From: a virus
IMG/VR virus record: IMGVR_UViG_3300050132_000197
Location: 1 to 49,733 of that record
DNA length: 49,733 nt
Strand: one strand, 5' to 3'
In this document: positions 13,297 to 21,129 of the stretch, in pieces
Numbering within the stretch: position 1 is the first letter of the stretch
Layout of the letters: each line of letters opens with the position of its first letter
The notes under the pieces: generated by a model
Databases searched by the model: none
The model's input: only the letters and a program-made list of their open reading frames with translations
What the model was told of the DNA's origin: nothing
Program-made: the position numbers and the translations under genes

Positions 13297-14016
13297 ATGT
13301 GCTACAGATGCCGCATGGAAAAGACCAGCAAAACCGCGAAGCCAGGGGAAAAGAAGAAAGCCGCCAAGCCGAGAGCCGTCGTCGATTTAGCCGAACCAGC
13401 ATCGAAGAAGGTTCCAGCCGTTAAGCCTGGTGCATCTATCCTCGATGAGATTGATGCTCTGGTGAGTGGCGAGGCTGCCAAGGGCAGGGAGACTTCCGGC
13501 GAAGCCGGGGGTGAGGGTGTCGAGGAGGAGACGATCAGGGGCGACGTTGCCTCTCTTTCAGCGAAGTGGCTCAAGCGCCCTGTTGGCCGTCCGTCCGAGT
13601 ACCGGCCCGATTTCTGCGAGATAGTCACAGCCATGGGTGCAGCTGGTTTCAGCAAAGCACAGATAGCCTACGAGTTAAATGTTGTTAAGAATACGCTGAA
13701 TAGCTGGTCCGAGGCTCATCCTGAGTTTCTGACCGCCATGGAGCACGCACGAGAAATGTCGCAGGGTTGGTGGGAGAATCAGGGCCAAGCGGGGATCTGG
13801 GGCGGCAAACAGTTTAGCGCTCAGGCCTACAACCTTCAGGTGCGCAACCGGTTCCCCGACGACTGGAAGGAACGTAGCGCACTGGCGATCACCGGGGCCG
13901 ACGGCGGGGCGATCAAAACCGATTCTCTGACAAAGGTGATAGCTGCCAACGAGGATTTTGACGAATTCAGGCGCTTGGCAGCCGAGCGACAGGCCAAAAG
14001 TGACACTCAGAAGTAG
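13297..14016 (+). CDS. terS: Terminase small subunit
   Basis: 239 residues from ATG 13297; an in-frame ATG at 13315 (MEKTSKTAK) is equally possible, as neither has a clear ribosome site. After a Lys/Ala-rich disordered leader, residues 85-190 read RPVGRPSEYRPDFCEIVTAMGAAGFSKAQIAYELNV, a helix-turn-helix, then LNSWSEAHPEFLTAMEHAREMSQGWWENQGQAGIWGGKQFSAQAYNLQVRNRFPDDWKE, typical of phage small terminase subunits that bind packaging sites and start DNA packaging. The large subunit follows 9 bases after the stop. The promoter region overlaps the divergent operator. Confidence 0.85.
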   Translation: MCYRCRMEKTSKTAKPGEKKKAAKPRAVVDLAEPASKKVPAVKPGASILDEIDALVSGEAAKGRETSGEAGGEGVEEETIRGDVASLSAKWLKRPVGRPSEYRPDFCEIVTAMGAAGFSKAQIAYELNVVKNTLNSWSEAHPEFLTAMEHAREMSQGWWENQGQAGIWGGKQFSAQAYNLQVRNRFPDDWKERSALAITGADGGAIKTDSLTKVIAANEDFDEFRRLAAERQAKSDTQK

Positions 14017-14025
14017 GGGGCAGAA

Positions 14026-15681
14026 GTGGCTATCACGCTCCCCCTTGACGTAGTTGAATCACTCAGAAGCGCTAGTTTCATTGATGTTTTTGATCTTTGG
14101 CAATGGATAGAGACGAAATACGACGTTCAGGGCAAGGCTGCACTCGGCCGGGTGGACCGTTATTACCTCCTGGTGCGCCTGCTTCACCGCAAGGACGCCA
14201 TCCATCATTGGCTGTACGCGAGGTGCCGCGAGGTCGAAGCGGATCCGGATGATCACCTAGACCTCTGGTTCCGTGAAGGCTACAAGTCGACCATCATCAC
14301 GTTTGCCGGTGCGATCCAGGAGCTGCTGGTCAATCCAGAACTGACCATCGGCATTTTCTCACACGTCAGACCGATCGCCGCTGCGTTCCTGGACCAGATC
14401 AAGACAGAGTTCGAGCTGAACGAAGAGCTCAAGGCGACCTATTCTGAGATCCTGTGGGCGAACCCGAAGCGAGACGCACCGCGAGCCGGGGCGAAGTGGA
14501 ATAGCGAGCGGATTGACGTCATCCGGACCAGCAACCCAAAAGAGGGAAGCGTTCAGGCCTGGGGCCTGGTAGACGGACAGCCGACGTCGAAGCATTACGG
14601 CCTGAGAATTTACGATGACGTCGTTACTCGGGAGTCGGTCACCACGCCGGAACAGGTGCAGAAGACGACTGCAGCCTGGGAGCTCTCTGATAACCTGGGC
14701 GCCCGGCAAGAGTCCGGAATGGGCGGTAGAAGGTGGCACGTAGGTACTCGCTACTCATTTGCGGACACCTACGGGGTCATTTTGGAGCGCAAAGTTCTCA
14801 CGCCGCGCATATATCCGGCCACTGATGACGGTTCGCCCAACGGAAAGCCCGTTTTCCATACTCCGGAGGCCTGGGCCGAGAAGAGGTTAAGCCAGTCAGA
14901 CGCGGTCCTAGCGTGCCAGATGCTGCAGAATCCGGCAGCTGGCCAGATGGCAATGTTCAAGAAGGAGCGCCTCAGGTTCATCGATATCCGACCGGGGACC
15001 CTGAACGTCTACATCCTAGTTGACCCGGCCAGCTCCAAGAAAAAGGGGAGCGACCGAACGGCGATCGCCGTCATTGGTGTCGACTACAACCGAAACAAGT
15101 ACCTGATCGACGGCTACGCTCACAAGATGAACCTGCAGGAACGGTGGATTGCGTTCTCGCAGCTCAGGAAGCACTGGCAGGTACAGCCGGGCATCCAGTC
15201 GGTCACCGTGGGGTATGAGCGGTACGGCATGCAGTCCGACCTGGATTACTTCACGGAGAAGATGGAGCAAAGCCGGGATTCGTTCACCATCACCGAACTG
15301 AACTGGCCAAACGAGGGGCCCGGCGCCAAGATCGATAGGATCCAACGCCTGGTACCGGACTTTGGGCACGGCAAGTTCTTTCTGGCTGCTTCCATCGATA
15401 TGCAGCTGGAAGATGGTACTTGGGTGGCGGCCGAAACAAAGAATCAGAAGCGCATGCGGGCTACTGGCGAAGCATACCGGATTCTCACGCCGACCAAGCG
15501 TCGCGACCACGAAGGTAACCTTTACAGCCTGAACACGATTTTCCTGAACGAGTACGTCGTGTACCCGTTTGCATCGCATGACGACCTGCTCGACGCCTGC
15601 AGCCGGATTTACGATATCGACTACACGCCGCCGATCATCATCAAAGAATCCGACCTGGAGCCGGAAGAGTACGAGGACTGA
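14026..15681 (+). CDS. terL: Terminase large subunit
   Basis: 551 residues from GTG 14026, with AGGGGGCAG upstream. The ATPase half has the divergent Walker A REGYKST (residues 83-89), IGIFSHVRPIAAAFLDQIKTE, and a Walker B-like LRIYDDVV with Asp197/Asp198. The nuclease half has YILVDPASSKKKGSDRTAIAVIG (Asp333 as first metal ligand), a YERYGMQSDLDYF element and SHDDLLDACSR with Asp519/Asp520. This enzyme drives ATP-dependent packaging of phage DNA into the prohead and cuts concatemers. Length and motif order are normal for the family. Confidence 0.95.
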   Translation: MAITLPLDVVESLRSASFIDVFDLWQWIETKYDVQGKAALGRVDRYYLLVRLLHRKDAIHHWLYARCREVEADPDDHLDLWFREGYKSTIITFAGAIQELLVNPELTIGIFSHVRPIAAAFLDQIKTEFELNEELKATYSEILWANPKRDAPRAGAKWNSERIDVIRTSNPKEGSVQAWGLVDGQPTSKHYGLRIYDDVVTRESVTTPEQVQKTTAAWELSDNLGARQESGMGGRRWHVGTRYSFADTYGVILERKVLTPRIYPATDDGSPNGKPVFHTPEAWAEKRLSQSDAVLACQMLQNPAAGQMAMFKKERLRFIDIRPGTLNVYILVDPASSKKKGSDRTAIAVIGVDYNRNKYLIDGYAHKMNLQERWIAFSQLRKHWQVQPGIQSVTVGYERYGMQSDLDYFTEKMEQSRDSFTITELNWPNEGPGAKIDRIQRLVPDFGHGKFFLAASIDMQLEDGTWVAAETKNQKRMRATGEAYRILTPTKRRDHEGNLYSLNTIFLNEYVVYPFASHDDLLDACSRIYDIDYTPPIIIKESDLEPEEYED

Positions 15682-15696
15682 GGGAGTGCGGTACTA

Positions 15697-15921
15697 ATGG
15701 CAAAGGTGACATCTCTTTTTAAGCGCGATTCCGTCCAGAACTGCCTTTGCGAAGCCGCCGATTTGGGGTTGACGGAGGTTATCTTGATTGGGAAAAAACA
15801 GGGCGATGCTGGCTTCTACTTACGGATATCTCCCTGCAAGAACGCCTACGAATTGATAGGCATGGCCGAGGCGCTGAAGCATGAATTGCTGACTGCGTTG
15901 CAAGAAGGATCAACGGAGTAA
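15697..15921 (+). CDS. Small hypothetical protein
   Basis: 74 residues with GGGAGTG before the ATG. SLFKRDSVQNCLCEAADLGLTEVILIGKKQGDAGFYLRISP alternates strand and helix; the C-terminus is a helix (IGMAEALKHELLTALQEG). No family is recognised. It is the first of several small genes between the terminase and the portal. Confidence 0.7.
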   Translation: MAKVTSLFKRDSVQNCLCEAADLGLTEVILIGKKQGDAGFYLRISPCKNAYELIGMAEALKHELLTALQEGSTE

Positions 15922-15924
15922 TCC

Positions 15925-16083
15925 ATGGCCGACGAACCATACAAGCTGAACCCGAAGCAGATAGTCCAGACGTCGCAGAAACTCTGGTCTGAGATCGTGG
16001 AGTCAGTCGATCCTGCGCCGGATGATTCGTGGGTTTACGAGTGGAGCAATGGGCGGAAGTTCAAGCGGGGGGAGACACCTTGA
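15925..16083 (+). CDS. Small acidic hypothetical protein
   Basis: 52 residues from ATG 15925, preceded by CGGAG. The sequence (MADEPYKLNPKQIVQTSQKL, then DDSWVYEWSNGRKFKRG) has no known family. Its stop overlaps the next TTG start (TTGA), and a GGGGGGAG at 16067-16074 serves that start. Confidence 0.65.
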   Translation: MADEPYKLNPKQIVQTSQKLWSEIVESVDPAPDDSWVYEWSNGRKFKRGETP

Positions 16084-16310
16084 ACACTTACGAATTGAGG
16101 GAAGCAGCAAAACCCTTAGGAGAGCGGTTAGGTGTCCATCCACGTTACAAAATACCAGCGGAACTGCGGGATATCGCAGTAATGTTCAGAATCGCGGAGA
16201 GACAGGGAGCGGACACTGATCAGCCCGAGGGCAGCCGATTCATTACCATATCCGATACCTTGGCCCTAGAACTGGCTGATGCTATCGATCGTTACGAGGT
16301 GTCTGGATGA
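16080..16310 (+). CDS. Small hypothetical protein
   Basis: 76 residues from TTG 16080, preferred because GGGGGGAG precedes it and it overlaps the previous stop; the longer open frame from 16029 would overlap the neighbour. The sequence is helical (TYELREAAKPLGERLGVHPRY, ITISDTLALELADAIDRYEV). Function unknown. Confidence 0.65.
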   Translation: MNTYELREAAKPLGERLGVHPRYKIPAELRDIAVMFRIAERQGADTDQPEGSRFITISDTLALELADAIDRYEVSG

Positions 16311-16516
16311 TGAGACGCGGCGGTTTACTGAGTAGGATGGCGTACAGCATCGGCATTGCCCTTGGTGGTTTCGGTAACCAAGTCAAAGCGTACGATGGTT
16401 CCGTACCGTTCGGCGGGTATCCGGTCATCCCTTTGGTGAGCGAGACGGCGGGGATCAGCCGCCACGTGCCGCACCAGGGGGCCAAGGAGAGGGCGCGCAG
16501 GGCGAGGGCATGCTGA
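16307..16516 (+). CDS. Hypothetical basic protein
   Basis: 69 residues from ATG 16307, overlapping the previous stop. The first part is hydrophobic (MAYSIGIALGGFGNQV) and the C-terminus is strongly basic (RARRARAC). It fills an otherwise empty 200-base gap between two short genes and overlaps the next gene by a few bases, which supports it, but its composition is odd and it could be spurious. Confidence 0.5.
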   Translation: MMRRGGLLSRMAYSIGIALGGFGNQVKAYDGSVPFGGYPVIPLVSETAGISRHVPHQGAKERARRARAC

Positions 16517-16650
16517 TCGAGGACGATTACGAGCGCCTGCCGGAGTGCATCAAGTTCACCATCACCCGCAAAGATTGGCTCTGGTTGAGCCATGAGCAGA
16601 AAGCCAACCTTGTAAAGGACGAAACCGAGCCTGAGGTATGGGGAGATTAA
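16510..16650 (+). CDS. Small hypothetical phage protein
   Basis: 46 residues from ATG 16510, with GGCGAGGG upstream. The pattern YERLPECIKFTIT then DWLWLSHEQKANLVKDETEPE resembles tiny proteins found between terminase and portal genes in other phages. No function is known. Confidence 0.65.
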   Translation: MLIEDDYERLPECIKFTITRKDWLWLSHEQKANLVKDETEPEVWGD

Positions 16651-16662
16651 AAGGAGAATTCC

Positions 16663-17034
16663 ATGAAGTTGAAGCAGAAGATCAAGTGGTTGATAGCGCC
16701 CGAAGAGCACGACTATCCCGCAGCAGAGGCGTATCTGTCGCTGGTCTATTCACCGGCGGTTGCAAACACCCTAGCCAAGAGCCTTAGGGCAGCCAAGGTG
16801 CAGTTATTCAAGGCGAAGGATATCTTCCGCGCATCCGAGCTCTCATTGCTTGGCGTATCGAACAGCCACGTGAAGGTCGTCCGTCGGAAGATCGTGAAGG
16901 GCATTGCACTGTCGCCTATCCTCCTTGTCCGATCGGCAGTGACCGGCACCGTTGTCATTGCCGACGGCTATCACCGCATGTGTGCCGTGTATTCCTTTTC
17001 AGAGGATTCCGTCATTCCTTGCAAGATCGTTTAG
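16663..17034 (+). CDS. DGYHR (ParB-like) protein
   Basis: 123 residues with AAAGGAG before the ATG. The second half reads ALSPILLVRSAVTGTVVIADGYHRMCAVYSFSEDSVIPCKIV, matching the ParB/sulfiredoxin-like core in which DGYHR stands in for DGxHR/GERR. Such domains often act as nucleases, nucleotide-binding switches or small regulators. The N-terminal half is helical (PAAEAYLSLVYSPAVANTLAKSLRAAKVQLFKAKDIFRAS). It lies between terminase and portal genes, so a packaging-related role is possible but unproven. Confidence 0.7.
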   Translation: MKLKQKIKWLIAPEEHDYPAAEAYLSLVYSPAVANTLAKSLRAAKVQLFKAKDIFRASELSLLGVSNSHVKVVRRKIVKGIALSPILLVRSAVTGTVVIADGYHRMCAVYSFSEDSVIPCKIV

Positions 17035-17045
17035 GAGCCTGAGAC

Positions 17046-17414
17046 ATGGGAATAGTCATCACCGAGAGAAGCCTGGGCGTGATCGTAGCCGACGCCAGCA
17101 CCGTGAAAGATATACAGCTGGCCAAGACGTTGACCGGTTTGCTGGACAAGACGTATCCAGGGTACGTGTGGTTCGTGGATGTGAACTCGAACCAGGGGCT
17201 CATTAACGTCAAGAACCTCTTTCTAAGCGGCAAGATGGGCTTTCGCATTGACATGGCGAAGATCTATTCCATATCGCAGCTGGAGAAGGATCTGATCATG
17301 GCCGGTGGGGAGCTCCTGGAGCGGTTTGACTTGGCCCGCAAGTGGTTCAATGATGCAAAATATGCCGAGCTGCCTGTTGATTTTAAGGGCGATCTGAGAT
17401 TTCACAGGGGGTAG
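17046..17414 (+). CDS. Hypothetical protein beside the portal
   Basis: 122 residues. DASTVKDIQLAKTLTGLLDKTYPGYVWFVDVNSNQGLINVKNLFLSGKMGFRIDMAKIYSISQLEKDLIMAGGELLERFDL is a mixed alpha/beta sequence that recurs next to portal genes in podovirus-type phages. No function is established. The portal gene begins 3 bases after the stop. Confidence 0.7.
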   Translation: MGIVITERSLGVIVADASTVKDIQLAKTLTGLLDKTYPGYVWFVDVNSNQGLINVKNLFLSGKMGFRIDMAKIYSISQLEKDLIMAGGELLERFDLARKWFNDAKYAELPVDFKGDLRFHRG

Positions 17415-17417
17415 GGC

Positions 17418-19571
17418 ATGGCGGGACCGGAACAAGAACTACTCAGGGGTTGGACGGACAAAGCCCGGGATGCACACTCTACTTCAACCACGTACTTCGA
17501 TAGCAATATACGAAGGACGGTAGAGGCGAACCTCCGCCAGTTCCAGGGGAAGCACCCGACGGGCAGCAAGTACATGGCGGACTCCTATAAGAACCGATCC
17601 AAGCTGTTCCGACCCAAGACGAGGGCGGTCCTTCGCAAGGATGAGGCCGTGTGTGCCGGTGCCTACTTCGCCTCAGAGGATGTGGTTTGCATCCGACCGC
17701 AGAACGATGACGATCTGTTCCAACAAACCGCCGCCGACGTGAACCAGGCCCTTCTGCAGTACCGTCTGACCAAGCCTGCCCCTCATGGGGTTCCCTGGTT
17801 CCTCACCCTCCTGGGCGCCTACCAGGAAAGCATGAGTGTCGGCGTGGTCGTTTCTAAGCAGGATTGGCAGTTCGACAAGCTTCAGAACCTTGACCGCCCC
17901 CGTATCACGCTCAAACCGGTCGAGAACATCCGGATTGACCCGGCCTCGGATTGGACAGACCCGATCAATTCTTCCCCCTACGTGATTGACATGGTGCCGA
18001 TGTATATCGGTGATATCAAGGCGCGAATGCAGGCTGATTCCGACGGGCAACCACGCTGGTTCCAACTCGCTGACAGTGAGATCCAGTCGGCCATCAAGAA
18101 CAGCTCAGACACGATCAGGTTGACCAGGGAGGGCAGAACGGACAGCAAAGACGCCTCTAATGCTCTCACCGATTACACGATTGGTTGGGTCCATGAGAAC
18201 ATCATGAAGGTGAATGGGCAGGATTATGTGTTCTACACCCTCGGGACCCAATTCATTCTGTCGGAGCCGCGCCCCTTGGCAGAGGTTTATTTTCACGGAG
18301 TTCGCCCGTTTGTGATGGGCTTTTGCATCATCGAGCCGCACAAAATCTACCCTTCTTCGAAAGTGGAACTGGTCAAGGACACTCAGCGCGAGCTCAACGA
18401 GATAGTCAACGAGCGGCGCGACAACGTGAAACGCATGCTTGACCCTCGCTGGAAGGCCATGCGCAACAAACAGGTGGACGTGAAGAGCCTGACGCGCAAC
18501 GTCCCGTCGTCGGTTACCCTGATGAGCGAGCTCACCAACGCCGAGCTTATCAAGACTCCGGATGTAACGGGCGCTTGTTTCTCGGAGCAGGACCGTGTTA
18601 ATGGAGACTTTGACGAGATAGCCGGGAGCTTCTCAAGCTCCAGCATTTCGAGCAACCGGAAACTTGGGGAGACGGTGGGGGGGCTGGATCTCCTCTCGGA
18701 CGATGCCAATGCAGTAGGCGAGTATCAGCTTCGTGCGTTTACCGAGACATGGGTTGAGCCGGTACTTCGTCAGATGCTACTCCTGGAGCGCCATTACGAG
18801 ACGAGCGAGCTGGTTCTATCTCTGGCAGGTGACGCCGCTCAGATATGGGAGAAAGGCCTTACCCTGGACCACATGGATGCCTTGCTCAACGAAGACGTAC
18901 TGTTGACCGTCAACGTGGGGATCGGCAGCACGAACCCTACCAAACAGTTGGACCGGTTCATAACAGCTGCCAAGGCAGCGCAAGAGCTTTTGGGCCCAAA
19001 CAATCCTGTTAAGCTGAGACCCGAAGAGGTTATCAAGGAAATATTCGGCAAGGCTGGCTATAAGGACGGCAAGCGGTTCTATGACCTTGGACCTCAGACG
19101 CCTGATCCAATGATAGCACTCCAGCAACAGGCTTTGACGGCGAGGATCGCACTGGACACTGCGACGGCTGCCCTCAAGAAGGCGAATGTGACGCAGCTGA
19201 ATGTAACTTCTATCTACGCGGGCGTGCAGGCCGCACAGGTCATTGCTTCGGTACCGGGAATTGCACCTATAGCCGATCAGCTCTTACTATCAGGCGGCTT
19301 TGTCGATGCGGACGCCGCGCCTATCATCGCCACTCCGCCCGGCCAAGCAATTCAGCCGGCGCCCGGCATAGGGGAACAATCGGTGCTACCAGCACCAGGC
19401 ACGCCAGCACCAGGGAGCCCGTCGCCAGGTCAACCAGCGTCCGGTTTGCCGCTGGTGGCACCTGAAGCCGAGCACAACACTGATCCGATGCACCCGGGCC
19501 TTCCTGAGAGTCCTGACGCGGGAGTTGACCATGGGATAGAGACGCAGCGCAACGATGGGGTGCGTAAATGA
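17418..19571 (+). CDS. Portal protein
   Basis: 717 residues with AGGGGGTAGGG before the ATG. The N-terminal and middle parts fit podovirus portal proteins: YRLTKPAPHGVPWFLTLLGAYQESMSVGVVVSKQDW, IRIDPASDWTDPINSSPYVIDMVPMYIGDIKARMQ, then a KDTQRELNEIVNERRDNVKRMLDPRWKAMRNKQVDV helix and a long helical C-terminal part with a Pro-rich tail (APGTPAPGSPSPGQPAS). The portal forms the dodecameric DNA channel at one capsid vertex and is the terminase docking site. The last four bases overlap the next small gene. Confidence 0.9.
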   Translation: MAGPEQELLRGWTDKARDAHSTSTTYFDSNIRRTVEANLRQFQGKHPTGSKYMADSYKNRSKLFRPKTRAVLRKDEAVCAGAYFASEDVVCIRPQNDDDLFQQTAADVNQALLQYRLTKPAPHGVPWFLTLLGAYQESMSVGVVVSKQDWQFDKLQNLDRPRITLKPVENIRIDPASDWTDPINSSPYVIDMVPMYIGDIKARMQADSDGQPRWFQLADSEIQSAIKNSSDTIRLTREGRTDSKDASNALTDYTIGWVHENIMKVNGQDYVFYTLGTQFILSEPRPLAEVYFHGVRPFVMGFCIIEPHKIYPSSKVELVKDTQRELNEIVNERRDNVKRMLDPRWKAMRNKQVDVKSLTRNVPSSVTLMSELTNAELIKTPDVTGACFSEQDRVNGDFDEIAGSFSSSSISSNRKLGETVGGLDLLSDDANAVGEYQLRAFTETWVEPVLRQMLLLERHYETSELVLSLAGDAAQIWEKGLTLDHMDALLNEDVLLTVNVGIGSTNPTKQLDRFITAAKAAQELLGPNNPVKLRPEEVIKEIFGKAGYKDGKRFYDLGPQTPDPMIALQQQALTARIALDTATAALKKANVTQLNVTSIYAGVQAAQVIASVPGIAPIADQLLLSGGFVDADAAPIIATPPGQAIQPAPGIGEQSVLPAPGTPAPGSPSPGQPASGLPLVAPEAEHNTDPMHPGLPESPDAGVDHGIETQRNDGVRK

Positions 19572-19720
19572 CGCCGGCCGCCAACTGGAAAGAAGAATTG
19601 CGGAACACGATGGTAGCCCTGGGGCTCATTGCGAAAGGTGAAAATCTGACAGGGGCAACGTCGATCAATTGGAACAACGGAAAGATCAGCGATATGGTTA
19701 AACCAGTTCGTTTTAAATGA
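19568..19720 (+). CDS. Small hypothetical protein
   Basis: 50 residues from ATG 19568, overlapping the portal stop (ATGA). MTPAANWKEELRNTMVALGLIAKGENLTGATSINWNNGKISDMVKPVRFK predicts one helix and a short strand. No family. It ends four bases before the -35 box of the next promoter. Confidence 0.7.
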   Translation: MTPAANWKEELRNTMVALGLIAKGENLTGATSINWNNGKISDMVKPVRFK

Positions 19721-19724
19721 TTTA

Positions 19725-19752
19725 TTGACAACGCCCGCGTAACGGTTATAAA
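19725..19752 (+). promoter_or_regulatory. Strong sigma70-like promoter before the capsid block
   Basis: TTGACA (19725-19730) and TATAAA (19747-19752) are separated by 16 bp, close to consensus. The predicted start is near 19759. It is directly followed by the short structured RNA and terminator described next, and then the scaffold/capsid genes. Confidence 0.8.
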
Positions 19753-19758
19753 TGGGCA

Positions 19759-19849
19759 TTAATTGAATATAAGCGGTTAATTTCATCCCTTCGGGGTTAC
19801 TGGAACCCGCACTGTCAGCCAAGTAAAACGGCGATAGTGCGGGTTTTTT
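19759..19849 (+). ncRNA. Short leader RNA with UUCG hairpin and terminator (copy 1)
   Basis: The transcript would read GCGGTTA (19773-19779), 6 bases, TCCCTTCGGGG (19786-19796), 8 bases, ACCCGC (19805-19810), then an intrinsic terminator. These three blocks also occur with identical spacing at 46962-46999. GCGG can pair with CCGC (19807-19810), which competes with the terminator's 5' arm, so the element could be a small RNA or a switch controlling readthrough into the capsid genes. The biological role is inferred. Confidence 0.6.
19804..19849 (+). terminator. Intrinsic terminator
   Basis: A perfect 10-bp stem AACCCGCACT (19804-19813) with AGTGCGGGTT (19836-19845) has a 22-base loop and is followed by a run of six T (19844-19849). 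It lies 52 bases after the -10 box of a strong promoter and just before the capsid operon. Confidence 0.85.
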
Positions 19850-19866
19850 CGTTTTAAGGGGGCCGG

Positions 19867-20148
19867 GTGGCAGAGCGCGAAGAATTGACCCGTGATATCG
19901 GTATCGGCCTTGACGTCGAGGCGTTCCTTACCACGGCAGCAGGCCGGCGCTTGCTGGAGCGGTTCGAGGAAGCAGCCGAGCTGGCAATCAACGGACTGAT
20001 CGATGCCGACTCCGAGGACCCGAAGGAGATCAGGCGGCTCCAAAACACTATCAAGCGATCCAGGGGGTTCAAGGAAGGCCTACTTGAGATGATCCAGGTC
20101 GGTGAAAACGCAGAAACACAACTCAGCAGCCCGGGAGAAGAGGGCTAA
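19867..20148 (+). CDS. Small hypothetical protein ahead of the scaffold
   Basis: 93 residues from GTG 19867, with AAGGGGGC upstream. Helical and acidic (VEAFLTTAAGRRLLERFEEAAELAINGLIDADSEDPKEIRRLQNTIKRSRGFKEGLLEMI). It is in the usual place of small capsid-assembly factors. No family is recognised. Confidence 0.75.
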   Translation: MAEREELTRDIGIGLDVEAFLTTAAGRRLLERFEEAAELAINGLIDADSEDPKEIRRLQNTIKRSRGFKEGLLEMIQVGENAETQLSSPGEEG

Positions 20149-20160
20149 AAAAGGAGCAAC

Positions 20161-21117
20161 ATGGACACCAGGGGCAAATCCGCTATCCAAACGGACGTGG
20201 AAGATGATCAGGTGAAGGAAAAAACCCTCTCAGCGAGGGATCAGTTGATGGAGCAAATTGGCGAGCGCCGGGAGACAGAACTGACCGGACAGTCCAATGA
20301 TGAACTGGACGCCGAGGCGGAAGCAGCCGCGGCGGCCAAGGCCCAGAGGGAAGCCGAGAACAGCAACCTCATTGAGGTCACTGTGGACGGGAAAAAGTTG
20401 AACCTTCCCCTATCCGATATCGTGAAGGGCTACCAGAAGGACAACGTAGCATCCAAGCGGCTGGAAGAAGCAGCCAACCGCAAGAAGGAGCTGGACGATC
20501 GCGAGGTCAAGCTTCTCGCCGGCGAGGACCAGTTAAAGAAGCAGCTGGAAGCCGGTACGCTCACCGGGGAAGAGGAAGGCGATGACGACCTGGTCACCTC
20601 CCTCGATGCCTTTGTGCAGGACGGCAATTCGGAGCAGACCGCCGCAGTCATTCGGAAGGAGATCGAGAAGGCGCTAAAAAAGGCTACCCCATCGATGCCC
20701 AAGGAAGAGCTCGCCGCAGCTGTCGACGAAAAGCTTGCAGTAGAGGATGCCAAGAGGGCCAAGGCAGCCCAGGACGTCGAGCACCAGGCAGCGAACAAGG
20801 ATTTCGTGGAGAAATTCCCTGACCTTATGAGCGATCCTGACTTGCTGGCTGCAGCAAACAGAAGGTTCTATGCCAAGGTGGGTGAAGGAAAGAGCATCAC
20901 TGATGCCATGGCGGAAGCCGGAGCAGAAACGAAGGACTGGATGAATGGTAATCGGACCAACTCACCCAGGGAAGTCAAACAATTACGCAAGGGCACGATA
21001 GATAGTCTCCCTCAGGTGGGAGCGCGGTCAGTCGCTAAGCTGGACCTTGACAACGTGGTGCAGTCTCCTAGTGAGATCATCATCGAAATGAGGAAAAGCA
21101 GGGGCCTGGTCGTCTAA
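20161..21117 (+). CDS. Scaffold-like capsid assembly protein
   Basis: 318 residues with AAAAAGGAG before the ATG. The sequence is highly charged, Ala-rich and coiled coil-like (DELDAEAEAAAAAKAQREAE, KKELDDREVKLLAGEDQLKKQL), with a C-terminal part LDLDNVVQSPSEIIIEMRKSRGLVV that may bind capsid. Size, composition and position directly before the major capsid gene match podovirus scaffolding proteins, which template procapsid assembly and then leave. There is no sequence signature beyond composition. Confidence 0.8.
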   Translation: MDTRGKSAIQTDVEDDQVKEKTLSARDQLMEQIGERRETELTGQSNDELDAEAEAAAAAKAQREAENSNLIEVTVDGKKLNLPLSDIVKGYQKDNVASKRLEEAANRKKELDDREVKLLAGEDQLKKQLEAGTLTGEEEGDDDLVTSLDAFVQDGNSEQTAAVIRKEIEKALKKATPSMPKEELAAAVDEKLAVEDAKRAKAAQDVEHQAANKDFVEKFPDLMSDPDLLAAANRRFYAKVGEGKSITDAMAEAGAETKDWMNGNRTNSPREVKQLRKGTIDSLPQVGARSVAKLDLDNVVQSPSEIIIEMRKSRGLVV

Positions 21118-21129
21118 AGGAGTAGGACC

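Noticed and set aside
16282-16710. Minus-strand open frame in the terminase-portal interval
   Set aside because: It overlaps four plus-strand genes with coupled starts and has no domain signal.
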